Assembly: GCA_964580575.1 (NCBI GenBank)
Contig: CAZOLJ010000002.1
Coordinates: 38,846 to 102,845, forward strand
Reading direction: 5' to 3'
Length of the DNA stretch: 64,000 nucleotides
Source of the DNA: CAVPDE01 sp964580575
GTDB lineage: Bacteria > Desulfobacterota > DSM-4660 > Desulfatiglandales > HGW-15
Shown: positions 49,153 to 58,705 of the stretch, one piece after another
How the letters are laid out: each line of letters starts with the position of its first letter
Numbering within the stretch: position 1 is the stretch's first letter
Program-made: the position numbers and the translations under genes
Notes under the pieces: generated by a model
Told to the model about the DNA's origin: nothing
Databases searched by the model: none
Seen by the model: the letters and a program-made list of their open reading frames with translations, nothing else

Positions 49153-49879
49153 AAAGTCGCCTCTCCTGAGCCGCCTTGGGGAGATCAGAAAAAGGCTGGT
49201 TCGCTCTGCGATTGGCGTGGGAATCGGCTTTGCCGTCAGCTACGGGTTTTCCGAGAAGCTCTTCGCACTTCTGGCCTACCCCCTGAAATCCAACATGCCT
49301 CCAGGGGACCGGATGGTTTACACGAGTCTCCCCGAGATGTTCTTGGTCTACATCAAGACAGCCCTGGTGGCCGGGCTTCTTCTGGCCGCGCCCTATGTCT
49401 TCTACCAGATTTACCTCCTGGTCGCTCCGGGGTTTTATCGAAAAGAAAAGAAAAACGTCATCCTCTTTGTCTTGTGCTCCACCGTGCTTTTTGTGGGAGG
49501 ATCGCTTTTCGGTTACTTCGTGGTCTTTCCCTACGGGTTCAAGTTCTTTCTAGCCTTTTCAAACGAGTACCTCCGTGCCCTTCCTTCGGTGAAGCAGTAT
49601 TTCTCCTTGTCCGTTAAACTGCTCTTTGCTTTCGGCTTCGTGTTCGAGCTTCCTGTCGTCGCTTTTTTTCTGAGCCGCATGGGCGTGGTAACCGCGGATT
49701 TCCTGAAGCAGAAGCGGCGCTACGCCATTCTTCTTATCTTCATCATCGCTGCCTTTCTGACCCCGCCGGATGTGATCAGCCAGTTCCTGATGGCCCTTCC
49801 CCTCATGGCCCTCTACGAATTCAGCATCCTCATCGCAAAGCTCGCCCGAAAGAAAAAGAAAGATACGGAAGAAGCGTAG
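49139..49879 (+). CDS. tatC: Sec-independent translocase TatC
   Basis: Multi-span core of the Tat translocon that binds twin-arginine signals. The 246 residues hold six transmembrane helices; LSRLGEIRKRLVRSA opens the protein, SLPEMFLVYIKTALV and PYVFYQIYLLVAPGFYRKEKK are conserved, and AAFLTPPDVISQFLMALPL marks helix 5. Start at ATG 49139 overlapping tatB; the longer frame lies within tatB. Confidence 0.95.
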   Translation: MESDEKSPLLSRLGEIRKRLVRSAIGVGIGFAVSYGFSEKLFALLAYPLKSNMPPGDRMVYTSLPEMFLVYIKTALVAGLLLAAPYVFYQIYLLVAPGFYRKEKKNVILFVLCSTVLFVGGSLFGYFVVFPYGFKFFLAFSNEYLRALPSVKQYFSLSVKLLFAFGFVFELPVVAFFLSRMGVVTADFLKQKRRYAILLIFIIAAFLTPPDVISQFLMALPLMALYEFSILIAKLARKKKKDTEEA

Positions 49880-50034
49880 GTCATCGATCAGTGCGGATAA
49901 AACATTGATCACTGAACATTGCAGAGGATCACATGTGAAAACCGAGATTCGACCTTGCAATTCTTATCTGCACCTTTCAATCGGATCTGGCATGGGCTAT
50001 AACAGGGTTATTGAAGTAGGCGTCGGCGGTCAGT

Positions 50035-52191
50035 TCAGTTCCAGAGGGGAATCACCTCCTCATCCTGGGAAATGGGCAACGGCAGCTCCTCAATGGTTCC
50101 CTTGATATCCTCGATTACTGCGGAATGAATAATCGCCGGGGTGACGGAATAGACATGGTCGTCGATAAAAATGCCTCTAGCCCAAGGCACATAACTCCTC
50201 TGATGATTGTCAGTATCATAAACCGGGAGTATTCCCAGCTGTTCAAATCCGTATTCAACAGATACCCGGTAGACATAAACACCGCTTAGGACATATTTGC
50301 CATAGGTATTAGGTGAAGCGGCGTGAGGCACTTCGTAAAGATCAACAGGAATGGCCAATAGATTGTGCTCCGGCCAAAAGGTGAAAGCCTTATGATTGTA
50401 ATTGGCCTCCGATTGAGTGCCCCGACCTCCGAGGATGAGTTTGTGGGAGAGTTGGGGATTTTCAAATCGGGTCACGTCGAATAGGCTCAGTTGCAAACCC
50501 TGAATCCAGGTGTTGAAACCATCAAAACCAGCATCCTTTCCTATGGTGATCAGATGGTTTTCCCCAAAGGGATGAATGTAATCGGAGTAGCCGGGCACTT
50601 TCAGTTCGCCTATCACTCGCGGTGCCGCGGGATCGGATAGGTCTAGAGTAAACAGAGGGTCTACATTGACGAAGGTGACCAGAAATCCGCGCTTTCCGAT
50701 GAACCGGGCTGAATAGATCCGCTCCCCGAAAGCTAACCTCTCTATCTTTCCGATCACGTCAAGAGAGTCGCCGCTTTCCTTTAAGCAATAAATGTTGTTG
50801 GAGATTTGGCTCTGATTGCTGGTCCAGACGTTTGTTGTGGTCGCCATGCGCAAAACATCTTCATATTCGCCCAAGGAAAACTGATTCAAAATGGTTCCAT
50901 TAACTCGGCCGCTAGCGACCGCTCTCACCGTATCACCCGTCAGATCAAATTTATAGAGTTCGGTCTGCTGTCGGGACAATGAGTCGACCGCCTCTTCATC
51001 GTTCCAGCGGTCGCTGAGGATGAACAACGCTTTTGTAGAAGTATAAATGCTACTGGCATTGGCTACCATGGCGACACTTTGGAGCGAACCGCTCAACTGG
51101 TCTAGATCAAAGGTAGTGACGGTGGCGATCTCACCGCCGCCGTCTTCGTCAACCGGTTTGTAGAATTGTTGCGGTTCCACCAACGGCAAAACTCGCCCGT
51201 TTTCCGATTTCGGATAGACCAGCCGATAGTAAGGTATTAAATCCTTTATGGTCAGCCCGTTAACACTCTCCTTATTATCATCGATTACCGCCGCCTTGTT
51301 TTTCACACCGGCATGATAGAAATATCTTAAAGGCGGCATGGCGGGAAGGAATTGCTGTACCATATGCAGCTTGTTGTCAATCCGACGGGAAGAGACCAGA
51401 TAGCCCTCAACCTCAACCACTTTTATGAGGTTAGGCGTTGCGGGTTTAGAAATGTCATAGAAGGCCACGCCGACATTGTTTTGATGCCAGCCGTAATCCT
51501 GACTTCCATTGGGTTTTTCAAAAGGGGTATAACTGCTATACAGTGCCACCAGCACATTCTTGTACAGGTAAAGCTCATTGACATAACCGTATTCTCTCAA
51601 ATCAATAGAGGCTACGGTCTCCATCGGTTCACTAACAGCGACGATATGAACTATTTGGCCGGCCTGAAGGTAGAAAAAGCGGCCGTCGGTCTTCACGGTA
51701 TCGGCTTCATCCACACCGAGTTCCTGGACATTGGTATTGGAGTATCTATCACTGCTCGTATCGGCCCCGGCGCCGCTGAGTGAGACGCTCAATTCATTCC
51801 GCGCCGGCATGATGTCGACCACCGCATCCTTTAGCATATCCTCATACCACCGCACCTTTGTGGCATATTGGTTTTTTAGATAGGTCTCCAGCTCCTTGTA
51901 GCTGGTGAAGGTGCTTAAGCCGCTCTTGACGCCGCCACTGTTCATGCACTTGTGCATATCCCAGAAAAAGTTAGAGCTGCGCGAATTCTTACGGTAACAT
52001 GTCATATACCGCTTGAAATAATCCTGGCGGGTCTCGGATAATCTGGATGAAGAGCTTGAATTTATGGATGAGGCGCTTTTGGTGGCCAAACTGGAAGGCG
52101 CTGCAAGGGAGATGTTGTGTAACAACAATAGGACAGCGACAATTGTACCCCAAAAAACAGTTTTGTTTTCTTGTAGCGTGAAGTTCAGCAT
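50035..52191 (-). CDS. secreted protein with beta-propeller domain (Beta_propel family)
   Basis: A 718-residue exported protein. AGGAGA lies 5 bases before ATG 52191; a signal peptide (residues 1-31, ending SLAAPSS) follows. Residues about 130-700 resemble the C-terminal beta-propeller family PF09826: TNVQELGVDEADTVKTDGRF, LRYFYHAGVKN and LVGLPSY-like strands, and HEQ-rich loops near the end. Such proteins occur in archaea and scattered bacteria; function is unknown. Codons look less GC-rich than in flanking genes, in line with transfer. Confidence 0.8.
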   Translation of the reverse strand: MLNFTLQENKTVFWGTIVAVLLLLHNISLAAPSSLATKSASSINSSSSSRLSETRQDYFKRYMTCYRKNSRSSNFFWDMHKCMNSGGVKSGLSTFTSYKELETYLKNQYATKVRWYEDMLKDAVVDIMPARNELSVSLSGAGADTSSDRYSNTNVQELGVDEADTVKTDGRFFYLQAGQIVHIVAVSEPMETVASIDLREYGYVNELYLYKNVLVALYSSYTPFEKPNGSQDYGWHQNNVGVAFYDISKPATPNLIKVVEVEGYLVSSRRIDNKLHMVQQFLPAMPPLRYFYHAGVKNKAAVIDDNKESVNGLTIKDLIPYYRLVYPKSENGRVLPLVEPQQFYKPVDEDGGGEIATVTTFDLDQLSGSLQSVAMVANASSIYTSTKALFILSDRWNDEEAVDSLSRQQTELYKFDLTGDTVRAVASGRVNGTILNQFSLGEYEDVLRMATTTNVWTSNQSQISNNIYCLKESGDSLDVIGKIERLAFGERIYSARFIGKRGFLVTFVNVDPLFTLDLSDPAAPRVIGELKVPGYSDYIHPFGENHLITIGKDAGFDGFNTWIQGLQLSLFDVTRFENPQLSHKLILGGRGTQSEANYNHKAFTFWPEHNLLAIPVDLYEVPHAASPNTYGKYVLSGVYVYRVSVEYGFEQLGILPVYDTDNHQRSYVPWARGIFIDDHVYSVTPAIIHSAVIEDIKGTIEELPLPISQDEEVIPLWN

Positions 52192-52615
52192 GACGTCTCC
52201 TGTGGTGCTTGGTTGATAAGAGCTTGCCTTTTCCCGGGAAACCCGGCTAAAGCGCCCTTTCGCATCAGGCCAAATCAGACCCACGGATGTTAACGTCGGG
52301 ACGAATGGTTCCTCTCATAGTGGTGATCTGAACATTCGAGACGGCAAAGGGACTCTCTGGGGAGTCGTTTTAGCCCGTATCTACTCCTCCAGGTTCCTCC
52401 TTTGTTCCGCATTCATCAGTAAAGGGTCTCTTGGCTTCCACATAGAAACCATTATGCCATTCCAAGGAGCAATCGTCAAGATATATTATGAATACAAGGA
52501 AGGTCCGGCCAAGACCGAATGTCGGTAACTCCTTGGTTATCCAGGGAATGAATTACTGCAACGGGTGACCTGACCCTAAAGGGGGAGGGCAGGCCGATGA
52601 CAAGAAATCGCGCGG
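52192..52615. other. intergenic stretch, nothing found
   Basis: No frame with coding character and no clear palindrome. It probably holds the promoter of the beta-propeller gene, whose boxes are not obvious. Confidence 0.4.
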
Positions 52616-53251
52616 TTACATGGCCGTCCCAGGACGCGTCATACGCTTCCGGTAGCGCTGCAACAGGATCAAGCCCATGAGGGGAAACCCCAAAATGGCC
52701 ATGAAACCAACCATGAGATGGACATTCCACCAAACACTCTGCACGACTCCAGCCGCCTGGAGTAAGAGGATGGCCCATACCGCGAACGGGACATGCAGAA
52801 ACAAAGCGGTGATCAGGCCTGGGCTATACGTGCGACGCGCCACAATCGACAACATGACATGGACCAGCGCCTGAAAGATGAAAAAATAGGGCATCCAGGC
52901 CGCAAAGCGTAAATCGTAAACGGCCAGCAAGCCAGATACGGGCAGTGCAAGCCAGATATAACCCATGTTGATCCAGAAAATAGCTGTCTCGTCAGCCAGG
53001 CCGTTCTCTGGGTCTTGCCTGTAAATACCCTGGTTTGCGAACTGCGCGAAGCCACCCGGGAATATATACTCCTCGGTCTCGTGCAGCATGTACAGGGGCG
53101 CGCACAGCAGCATGGCGTACAAAACCAGATTGACGGGCGCAACCAGTACGGTCAGGTAAACCAACAGAAAGACGGCGACAACAAGGCCGGCCCTCATCCA
53201 TTCACGATGAAACCAGCGATAATACTCTGCGATAGTCATTCGTTTAGACAT
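52616..53251 (-). CDS. HXXEE-type membrane protein
   Basis: A 211-residue integral membrane protein with about six hydrophobic helices. The LLCAPLYMLHETEEYIFPGGF block holds the H-x-x-E-E motif that names this family of unknown function. The gene stands alone between the beta-propeller gene and the periplasmic binding protein gene. Confidence 0.75.
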   Translation of the reverse strand: MSKRMTIAEYYRWFHREWMRAGLVVAVFLLVYLTVLVAPVNLVLYAMLLCAPLYMLHETEEYIFPGGFAQFANQGIYRQDPENGLADETAIFWINMGYIWLALPVSGLLAVYDLRFAAWMPYFFIFQALVHVMLSIVARRTYSPGLITALFLHVPFAVWAILLLQAAGVVQSVWWNVHLMVGFMAILGFPLMGLILLQRYRKRMTRPGTAM

Positions 53252-53476
53252 GGTTAGTCACCCTGCAAGCGTTATGCCCCTCCCGCTTCGGGGCAGGCAT
53301 TACTAACTCTGACCCGAACACGGTTCCCCATTTGGTCCTTTCTGGCTATTCAGTGATGGCGCTGCTTTTTCCCAAGTCGGACTGTACCTGATTCGATCTT
53401 GTGTGTCAAAGACAAAGCCGGCTTGTGTGACAGCCGAATGACAATTCGTTCAGGGCGTTTGTATTGGCCGCTACAG

Positions 53477-54796
53477 TCAAGGAAGGGCTACGAGGCGCTT
53501 GCCGCGGATGCTGTAGAGGGTGGGGTTCTTGATCACTTCGCGGTGATCGTTAAAAACCATCTTGCCCGAGATCCCCGTGAAGTCTTTGGATGCCCGCATT
53601 GCGCGCTGAAGGTCTTGCCTTGTTTTCGGGGCCTCCTTGGCGAGGATGTGGCCAAGGAACATGAGCGTATCGTAACCCTCTGCGGCAAGAATTCCCGGCT
53701 CCGCATCATAGGTTTTTCGGTACAGGGCGACAAACTCTTTGACCGAGGAAGACGGGTTCTGAGCCGAAAAGCCGGAAGGAAAGACCGCGCCCTGAAGGTA
53801 CTCTCCTGCGTGCTCCACCAAGTCGGGAGATTGCCAGAGGCTGGTGCCTAGAAAACGGACACGGAAGACCTTGTGAAAGGGAAATTGGGGAGCGATAAGG
53901 GATACCTTCTGGGCATTGTCGGGAATGAAGACAGCATCAAAATCGATGATAGGGTTCCCCTCCTTTTCCGAAGAAAAACCAAGGTCAGCGCCCATCTGCG
54001 AAAAAAGGACTTTTTTCTCAACAAGCGCGTCGGCTGCGGACTCGGGCCTAGGATAGTGGAGACCGACCATTTTCCTGATCTCCGCGGCGAAGTCCGTCTC
54101 CTCAGGCCTGTAGGATTCAACAGCCGTGATGCTTCCTTGTGCCTCTTCCACGCTGTCCCAGAAGAGGTTCATCAGGGTCCTGCCGTAGGGGGTGTCCGGA
54201 TAGAGAATCGCAAACCGTGACAACCCCATCTGCCGGGTCGCCTTTTGAACAAGACGTTCCACTTCCATGGCAGAAGTCAGGAAGTTCTGAAAAACCATGT
54301 CGCCTTCGGCGGTAATTCCATCCCTCTGGGTCAGGGTGATGATGGGGACCCCGATCTCTTGGGCTTTCCTCGCCGCAGAGAGAGACGAGCGGCTCGCCAG
54401 AGGCCCGATTACGGAGATCACGTCGCGGGCGGCCAGCTCCTGAACCAGGGAGGCGGCTTCCTCCGCGCTTCCCCGGCTATCCCTGACGATCAGCTGTAGG
54501 GCCACCCCTCGCTGGGTAATCCTGGCGAGGGCGAGTTGGACACCGTTCAACACTTCCTGGCCATAAAGAGCGAAGGATCCGCTTAGGGGCAGCAGGCAAC
54601 CGACGGCTTCAGGCCTCACGGCTTGCTCTTCGGCGATCGCATTCCCAACAGCGTCGGAGTCAGGAGAAGGAAGCGCCTTACCACTGGGAACAGGGGGCTC
54701 TGAAAGGGATGCCTGAAAGGGAAAAAAAGCAAAAAAGGCTATCCCCATCGCAAGGAGGAGGATAGCCTTTCGGCCTAACCGAAGCCCGTGGATCAC
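53477..54796 (-). CDS. periplasmic ligand-binding protein, type 1 fold (penicillin-binding-protein activator-like)
   Basis: A 439-residue exported protein. It has a signal peptide (residues 10-31), then a Peripla_BP_6 fold: GCLLPLSGSFALYGQEVLNGVQLAL, VISVIGPLASRSSLSAA and RFAILYPDTPYGRTLMNLFWD. Because no ABC transporter genes follow and the start strand resembles LpoA/YraM, it may be an activator of cell-wall synthases. Its start overlaps dnaK's stop by 4 bases, and the terminator hairpin 54721-54770 lies within its leader codons, so it is probably expressed at a lower level than dnaK. Confidence 0.8.
   Translation of the reverse strand: MIHGLRLGRKAILLLAMGIAFFAFFPFQASLSEPPVPSGKALPSPDSDAVGNAIAEEQAVRPEAVGCLLPLSGSFALYGQEVLNGVQLALARITQRGVALQLIVRDSRGSAEEAASLVQELAARDVISVIGPLASRSSLSAARKAQEIGVPIITLTQRDGITAEGDMVFQNFLTSAMEVERLVQKATRQMGLSRFAILYPDTPYGRTLMNLFWDSVEEAQGSITAVESYRPEETDFAAEIRKMVGLHYPRPESAADALVEKKVLFSQMGADLGFSSEKEGNPIIDFDAVFIPDNAQKVSLIAPQFPFHKVFRVRFLGTSLWQSPDLVEHAGEYLQGAVFPSGFSAQNPSSSVKEFVALYRKTYDAEPGILAAEGYDTLMFLGHILAKEAPKTRQDLQRAMRASKDFTGISGKMVFNDHREVIKNPTLYSIRGKRLVALP
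54721..54770 (-). terminator. intrinsic terminator after dnaK, inside the next gene
   Basis: On the minus strand AAAGGCTATCC (54760-54770) pairs with GGATAGCCTTT (54734-54744) across a 15-base loop; the transcript then reads TTTGCTTTTTTTC. An 11-bp stem with T tract is a strong rho-independent terminator. It starts 23 bases past the dnaK stop, within the signal-peptide codons of the downstream gene. Confidence 0.75.
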
Positions 54797-56703
54797 TTCT
54801 TCACTTCCTCGAAATCCGCATCGACCACATCATCGTCCTTCTTTGATGCGCCGCCCTGCGGGCCGCCGCCTCCGGCGTCTCCCTGGGCGTGCTGCTGAGA
54901 AGCCCGGGAGTACATCATCTCCGCGATCTTATGAGAGGTCTGGGTGAGCTCGTCGGAGAGTCGTTTGATCTCTTGAGCGTCCTCCCCCTCCATGGCCTTC
55001 TTCAGCTTTTCAATGACCCGGTCCACATCGCCTTTGGTGGATGTGTCGACCTTGTCCCCGAGTTCCTTGATGGACTTCTCGGTGGAGTAGATCAAAGAGT
55101 CCGCCATGTTGCGAGCGTCGACCAGTTCTCTCTTCCTTTTGTCCTCTTCAGCGTGAAGCTCCGCATCTTTGACCAGGTTTTGGATCTCCTGCTCGCTGAG
55201 GCCGCTCGAGGCCGTGATGCGGATGGACTGTTCCTTGTTGGTCCCAAGATCCTTAGCCGAGACGTTGACAATGCCGTTGGCGTCGATGTCAAAGGTCACT
55301 TCAATCTGGGGAAGGCCTCGGGGTGCCGGAGGAATCCCGACGAGCTGGAACCGGCCGAGCGTCTTGTTGCTTGCTGCCATCTCCCGCTCTCCCTGCAGCA
55401 CGTGGATTTCCACAGCCGGCTGGTTGTCCGCAGCCGTGGAAAAGGTCTGGCTCTTCCTCGTGGGAATGGTGGTGTTCTTTTCGATGAGTTTGGTGAAAAC
55501 ACCGCCCAGAGTCTCAATCCCGAGAGAAAGCGGGGTCACGTCGAGGAGAAGCACGTCCTTGACCTCCCCTTTCAGGACGCCTGCTTGAATCGCTGCGCCC
55601 ACAGCGACCACTTCATCGGGGTTCACGTTTTTGCTGGGCTCCTTGCCGAAGAGATCTTTCACCTTCTGCTGAACCTTGGGCATCCGGGTCATGCCTCCCA
55701 CCAGAATGACTTCGTCGAGGTCGGAGGTTTTGATTCCTGAGTCTTTGATCGCCATGGTGCAAGGCGCGACCACTTTCTCGATGAGATCATCCACCAAAGC
55801 TTCCAGCTTGGCTCGCGTGAGCTTCATGTTGAGGTGCTTGGGCCCTGTGGCGTCTGCCGTGATAAAGGGCAGGTTGATGTCTGTTTCCTGCGATGAGGAG
55901 AGCTCCATTTTGGCTTTCTCGGCCGCTTCCTTCAGTCGCTGCAACGCCATTTTGTCGGTCCTCAGATCGATGCCCTGGTCTTTCTTGAACTCATGGGCCA
56001 GGTAATCCACCACCCTCAAGTCGAAATCTTCCCCGCCCAGATGGGTGTCCCCGTTGGTGGACTTGACTTCAAAGACGCCTTCTCCGATCTCCAGGATGGA
56101 GATGTCAAACGTGCCGCCGCCCAAATCAAAGACGGCGATCTTCTTGTCTCCCTTCTTGTCTACTCCGAAGGCGAGAGAGGCCGCGGTCGGCTCATTGATG
56201 ATTCTCAACACATTCAGTCCGGCGATGCGGCCTGCGTCCTTGGTCGCCTGCCTCTGGCTGTCATTGAAGTAAGCGGGGACGGTGACGACGGCTTCCGTCA
56301 CCTTCTCCCCGAGATAATCCTCAGCGGTCTGCTTCATCTTGGTGAGGATCATTGAAGAGATCTCCGAAGGGCTGTAGGCTTGGCCTCTGACCATGACGTG
56401 AGCGTCGCCGTTCTGCGCCTTCACGATCTTGTAGGGAAGGACCTTAACGTCTCTCTGAACTTCTCCTGAATCATATTTGCGGCCGATCAATCGCTTCACG
56501 GCAAAAATCGTGTTGTCGGGATTGGTGATGGCCTGCCTTTTGGCGATCTGCCCGACAAGTCTTTCTCCCTTGTCGGTGAAGGCCACAATCGATGGCGTCG
56601 TGCGGCTCCCCTCGGCATTGGCGATCACGACCGGATCTCCGCTTTCCATGATGGCTACGCACGAGTTGGTTGTACCGAGATCAATACCAATTACTTTTCC
56701 CAT
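54793..56703 (-). CDS. dnaK: chaperone DnaK
   Basis: Hsp70 chaperone, 636 residues. GKVIGIDLGTTNSCVAIME opens it, with VFDLGGGTFDISILEIG, VPAYFNDSQRQATKDAG and LVGGMTRMPKVQ in the ATPase domain, LLLDVTPLSLGIETLGG at the linker, and a C-terminal DVVDADFEEVKK tail. It follows grpE, 29 bases away; dnaJ is not in the window. Confidence 0.98.
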   Translation of the reverse strand: MGKVIGIDLGTTNSCVAIMESGDPVVIANAEGSRTTPSIVAFTDKGERLVGQIAKRQAITNPDNTIFAVKRLIGRKYDSGEVQRDVKVLPYKIVKAQNGDAHVMVRGQAYSPSEISSMILTKMKQTAEDYLGEKVTEAVVTVPAYFNDSQRQATKDAGRIAGLNVLRIINEPTAASLAFGVDKKGDKKIAVFDLGGGTFDISILEIGEGVFEVKSTNGDTHLGGEDFDLRVVDYLAHEFKKDQGIDLRTDKMALQRLKEAAEKAKMELSSSQETDINLPFITADATGPKHLNMKLTRAKLEALVDDLIEKVVAPCTMAIKDSGIKTSDLDEVILVGGMTRMPKVQQKVKDLFGKEPSKNVNPDEVVAVGAAIQAGVLKGEVKDVLLLDVTPLSLGIETLGGVFTKLIEKNTTIPTRKSQTFSTAADNQPAVEIHVLQGEREMAASNKTLGRFQLVGIPPAPRGLPQIEVTFDIDANGIVNVSAKDLGTNKEQSIRITASSGLSEQEIQNLVKDAELHAEEDKRKRELVDARNMADSLIYSTEKSIKELGDKVDTSTKGDVDRVIEKLKKAMEGEDAQEIKRLSDELTQTSHKIAEMMYSRASQQHAQGDAGGGGPQGGASKKDDDVVDADFEEVKK

Positions 56704-56732
56704 GTTTTCCTCCTAGATATCCTAAACCGGAT

Positions 56733-57362
56733 TTAATTTTTAACGCATGCCGTATCGGAATTCTTACCCTGGTCAGGCTCGTGGCTCGCCTTCTGCCGGC
56801 TCACGACGACCATGGCGGGTCGAATCAGCCGAGTGTTCAGTGTATAGCCCTTCTGCAGTTCCGTGAGGACGATCCCCGGTTTTGCTTTCGGGTCATCCAT
56901 TTCTGAAACCGCTTCGTGAAAGCAGGGATCAAAGCGCTCTCCAAAAGCCTTGACTTCTTCGAGTCCGGATTTGGACAAGGTGTCCTTAAGCCCCTTGAGC
57001 GTCAGGCGGATTCCTTCCTTCAACGCATGAACGTTGTTTTCATTATCTGAATGAGACAATGCCGTTTCGATATTATCCAGCACCGGCAGCATGTCCTTAA
57101 TCAGGCTTTCGTTTGCGAACTTAAGATAATCCTCTTTTTCTTTCCTGTTCCTTTTCTTCAGGTTTTCCATCTCTGCCTGCGAACGCAAGTAGAGATCGTA
57201 GTTTTTCTCCGACTCTTTCTGAAGCTCCCGAGCCTTTTCCAGCAGCTCTTCCTTGGTCAGCTTTTCCAAAGCCTTGTCCACCGGCTCGGAAACTTTTTCT
57301 TCACCCCTCTGATCTTGCTCGGGGGATTCCTCTGGATAGCGTTCAAGACCCTGGTCATTCAT
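56733..57362 (-). CDS. grpE: nucleotide exchange factor GrpE
   Basis: Cochaperone that releases ADP from DnaK. Of 209 residues the central part is a long coiled coil (ELQKESEKNYDLYLRSQAEMEN) and the C-terminus is a beta wing (FDPCFHEAVSEMDD, GYTLNTRLIRPAMVVVS). The ribosome site AAGGAGG lies 15 bases before the ATG, too far; a 5-codon frame (MISRA) starts 1 base after it and ends on the grpE start (ATGA). Confidence 0.95.
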   Translation of the reverse strand: MNDQGLERYPEESPEQDQRGEEKVSEPVDKALEKLTKEELLEKARELQKESEKNYDLYLRSQAEMENLKKRNRKEKEDYLKFANESLIKDMLPVLDNIETALSHSDNENNVHALKEGIRLTLKGLKDTLSKSGLEEVKAFGERFDPCFHEAVSEMDDPKAKPGIVLTELQKGYTLNTRLIRPAMVVVSRQKASHEPDQGKNSDTACVKN

Positions 57363-57446
57363 GCCCTTGAAATCATGCCTCCTTAGTTCGGTATTTATTC
57401 GCTAATTCAAGTAATTTCAGAAAGATAGACAACAAAAAACAACTAA

Positions 57447-57475
57447 ACAGTAAGCATCGGGTTAGGCTTTGTCAA
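57447..57475 (-). promoter_or_regulatory. promoter of grpE-dnaK
   Basis: On the minus strand TTGACA (57470-57475) and TACTGT (57447-57452) with a 17-base spacer, 85 bases before grpE. No CIRCE element (TTAGCACTC-N9-GAGTGCTAA) and no heat-shock sigma box were seen. Confidence 0.5.
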
Positions 57476-57499
57476 GGCAAGGAAAAGGAGGAATTAAAA

Positions 57500-57597
57500 G
57501 GCCGGTCCAAGGTCCACGGTGCACGGCGCAAGGCAGGGAATTCTCAGAGATTGGATTCCCGTGAACCCTGCACCGTGTGCCCTGCACCTTTAGAGGG
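57500..57597. repeat. intergenic inverted repeat of the GGTGCACGG type
   Basis: AAGGTCCACGGTGCACGG..GCAGGG and CCCTGCACCGTGTGCCCTGCACCTT face each other. A short copy (AAGGTGCACGGTGCACGG) lies at 37092-37116. It sits between grpE and purC. Confidence 0.5.
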
Positions 57598-58483
57598 TTT
57601 GTCCTGTGAGGCGTTCAAGAGCTTCGATGTATCTCTTTCGGGTCTTGGAAATGATCCCGTGGGGAAGCCTGGGAGGAGGCGGCACCTTTGGCCAGTCCAG
57701 GCTGTCCAGGTAATCCCTCAGGAACTGCTTGTCAAAACTCTGCTGCGGGCCGCCGGCCTTGTAAGTATCCATGGGCCAGAATCTCGAGGAGTCGGGGGTA
57801 AGGACTTCGTCAATGAGAATAAGGCGGCTGTCCTTGATGCCGAACTCAAATTTTGTATCTGCGATGATGATCCCTTTTTGGGCGGCGAATTCACTCCCTT
57901 TTTGATAGATCTTGAGGCTCAGGTCTTCGATTTGCTCGGCTTGTTTGCGCCCCAGGATGTCAACGACCTTTTCAAAGGAGATGTTCTCGTCGTGAATGCC
58001 AGCTTCGGCCTTGGTGGAGGGCGTGAAGACGGGTTGGGGCAGTTTCTCGGATTCCTTGAGGCCTTTGGGCAGGGAGATTCCGCATACCTTGCCCGTGCCG
58101 CGGTAATCATTCCAACCGGAGCCTGAAAGATAGCCCCGAACAATGCATTCCACGGTAAGGGGAGCCGTTTTCTTGACCAGCATGCTCCTGCCTCTGAGGA
58201 CTTCCTCGTATTGACGGCAGGGGGCCGGGTAATCACGGGGATCTGCACTGAGAAGGTGGTTTTCAACAAGGCCTTCCAGGAGCTTGAACCAGAAAAGAGA
58301 AATACGGGTGAGGATTTTCCCTTTATCCGGGATGGGGTCGTCCATCACCACATCAAAAGCGGACATCCTGTCGCTCGCCACGATCAGGAGCTTGTCCTCC
58401 ACTTCGTAGACGTCCCTCACCTTACCGCGTTTGACCAGTTTGAGATCCTGCAAATCCGACTTCAAAAGAACCGGCTCAGACAT
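57590..58483 (-). CDS. purC: SAICAR synthetase
   Basis: Joins aspartate to CAIR in purine synthesis. The 297-residue length is that of the longer class. KRGKVRDVYEVEDKLLIVASDRMSAFDVVM, ECIVRGYLSGSGW, IIADTKFEFGI and LIDEVLTPDSSRFW are diagnostic. It stands alone between grpE and a small hypothetical gene. Confidence 0.96.
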   Translation of the reverse strand: MSEPVLLKSDLQDLKLVKRGKVRDVYEVEDKLLIVASDRMSAFDVVMDDPIPDKGKILTRISLFWFKLLEGLVENHLLSADPRDYPAPCRQYEEVLRGRSMLVKKTAPLTVECIVRGYLSGSGWNDYRGTGKVCGISLPKGLKESEKLPQPVFTPSTKAEAGIHDENISFEKVVDILGRKQAEQIEDLSLKIYQKGSEFAAQKGIIIADTKFEFGIKDSRLILIDEVLTPDSSRFWPMDTYKAGGPQQSFDKQFLRDYLDSLDWPKVPPPPRLPHGIISKTRKRYIEALERLTGQTL

Positions 58484-58545
58484 CGCTCTTTCCTCCTCAG
58501 CCTAGAACATAAATGCACAACTTCTCCGCAAAGCGAGAAGAAGTT

Positions 58546-58705
58546 GGAAATCCAGAATTCAAAGCGCGAAATCCGAAACAATCGAGAAATTCGAATGACC
58601 CAAATCCAAAACAAAAGTCAGCCAAAATGGATTTGCACTTGTTTCAGACATTTGAATTTGGAGTTTTGAATTTGTTTCGAATTTCGGATTTCGATATTCG
58701 AGTTT
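58546..58705. repeat. intergenic inverted repeat of the AATCCGAA family
   Basis: GAATTCAAAGCGCGAAATCC and GAAACAA at the left face TTGTTTCGAATTTCGGATTTCG at the right, with CAAATCCAAAAC / CATTTGAATTTGG in the centre. Same design and length as 10034-10182. Confidence 0.75.

Noticed and set aside
57363..57589. Search for CIRCE or heat-shock sigma sites ahead of grpE
   Set aside because: Neither TTAGCACTC-N9-GAGTGCTAA nor CTTGAAA/CCCCAT at proper spacing was present; only a vegetative-type promoter.
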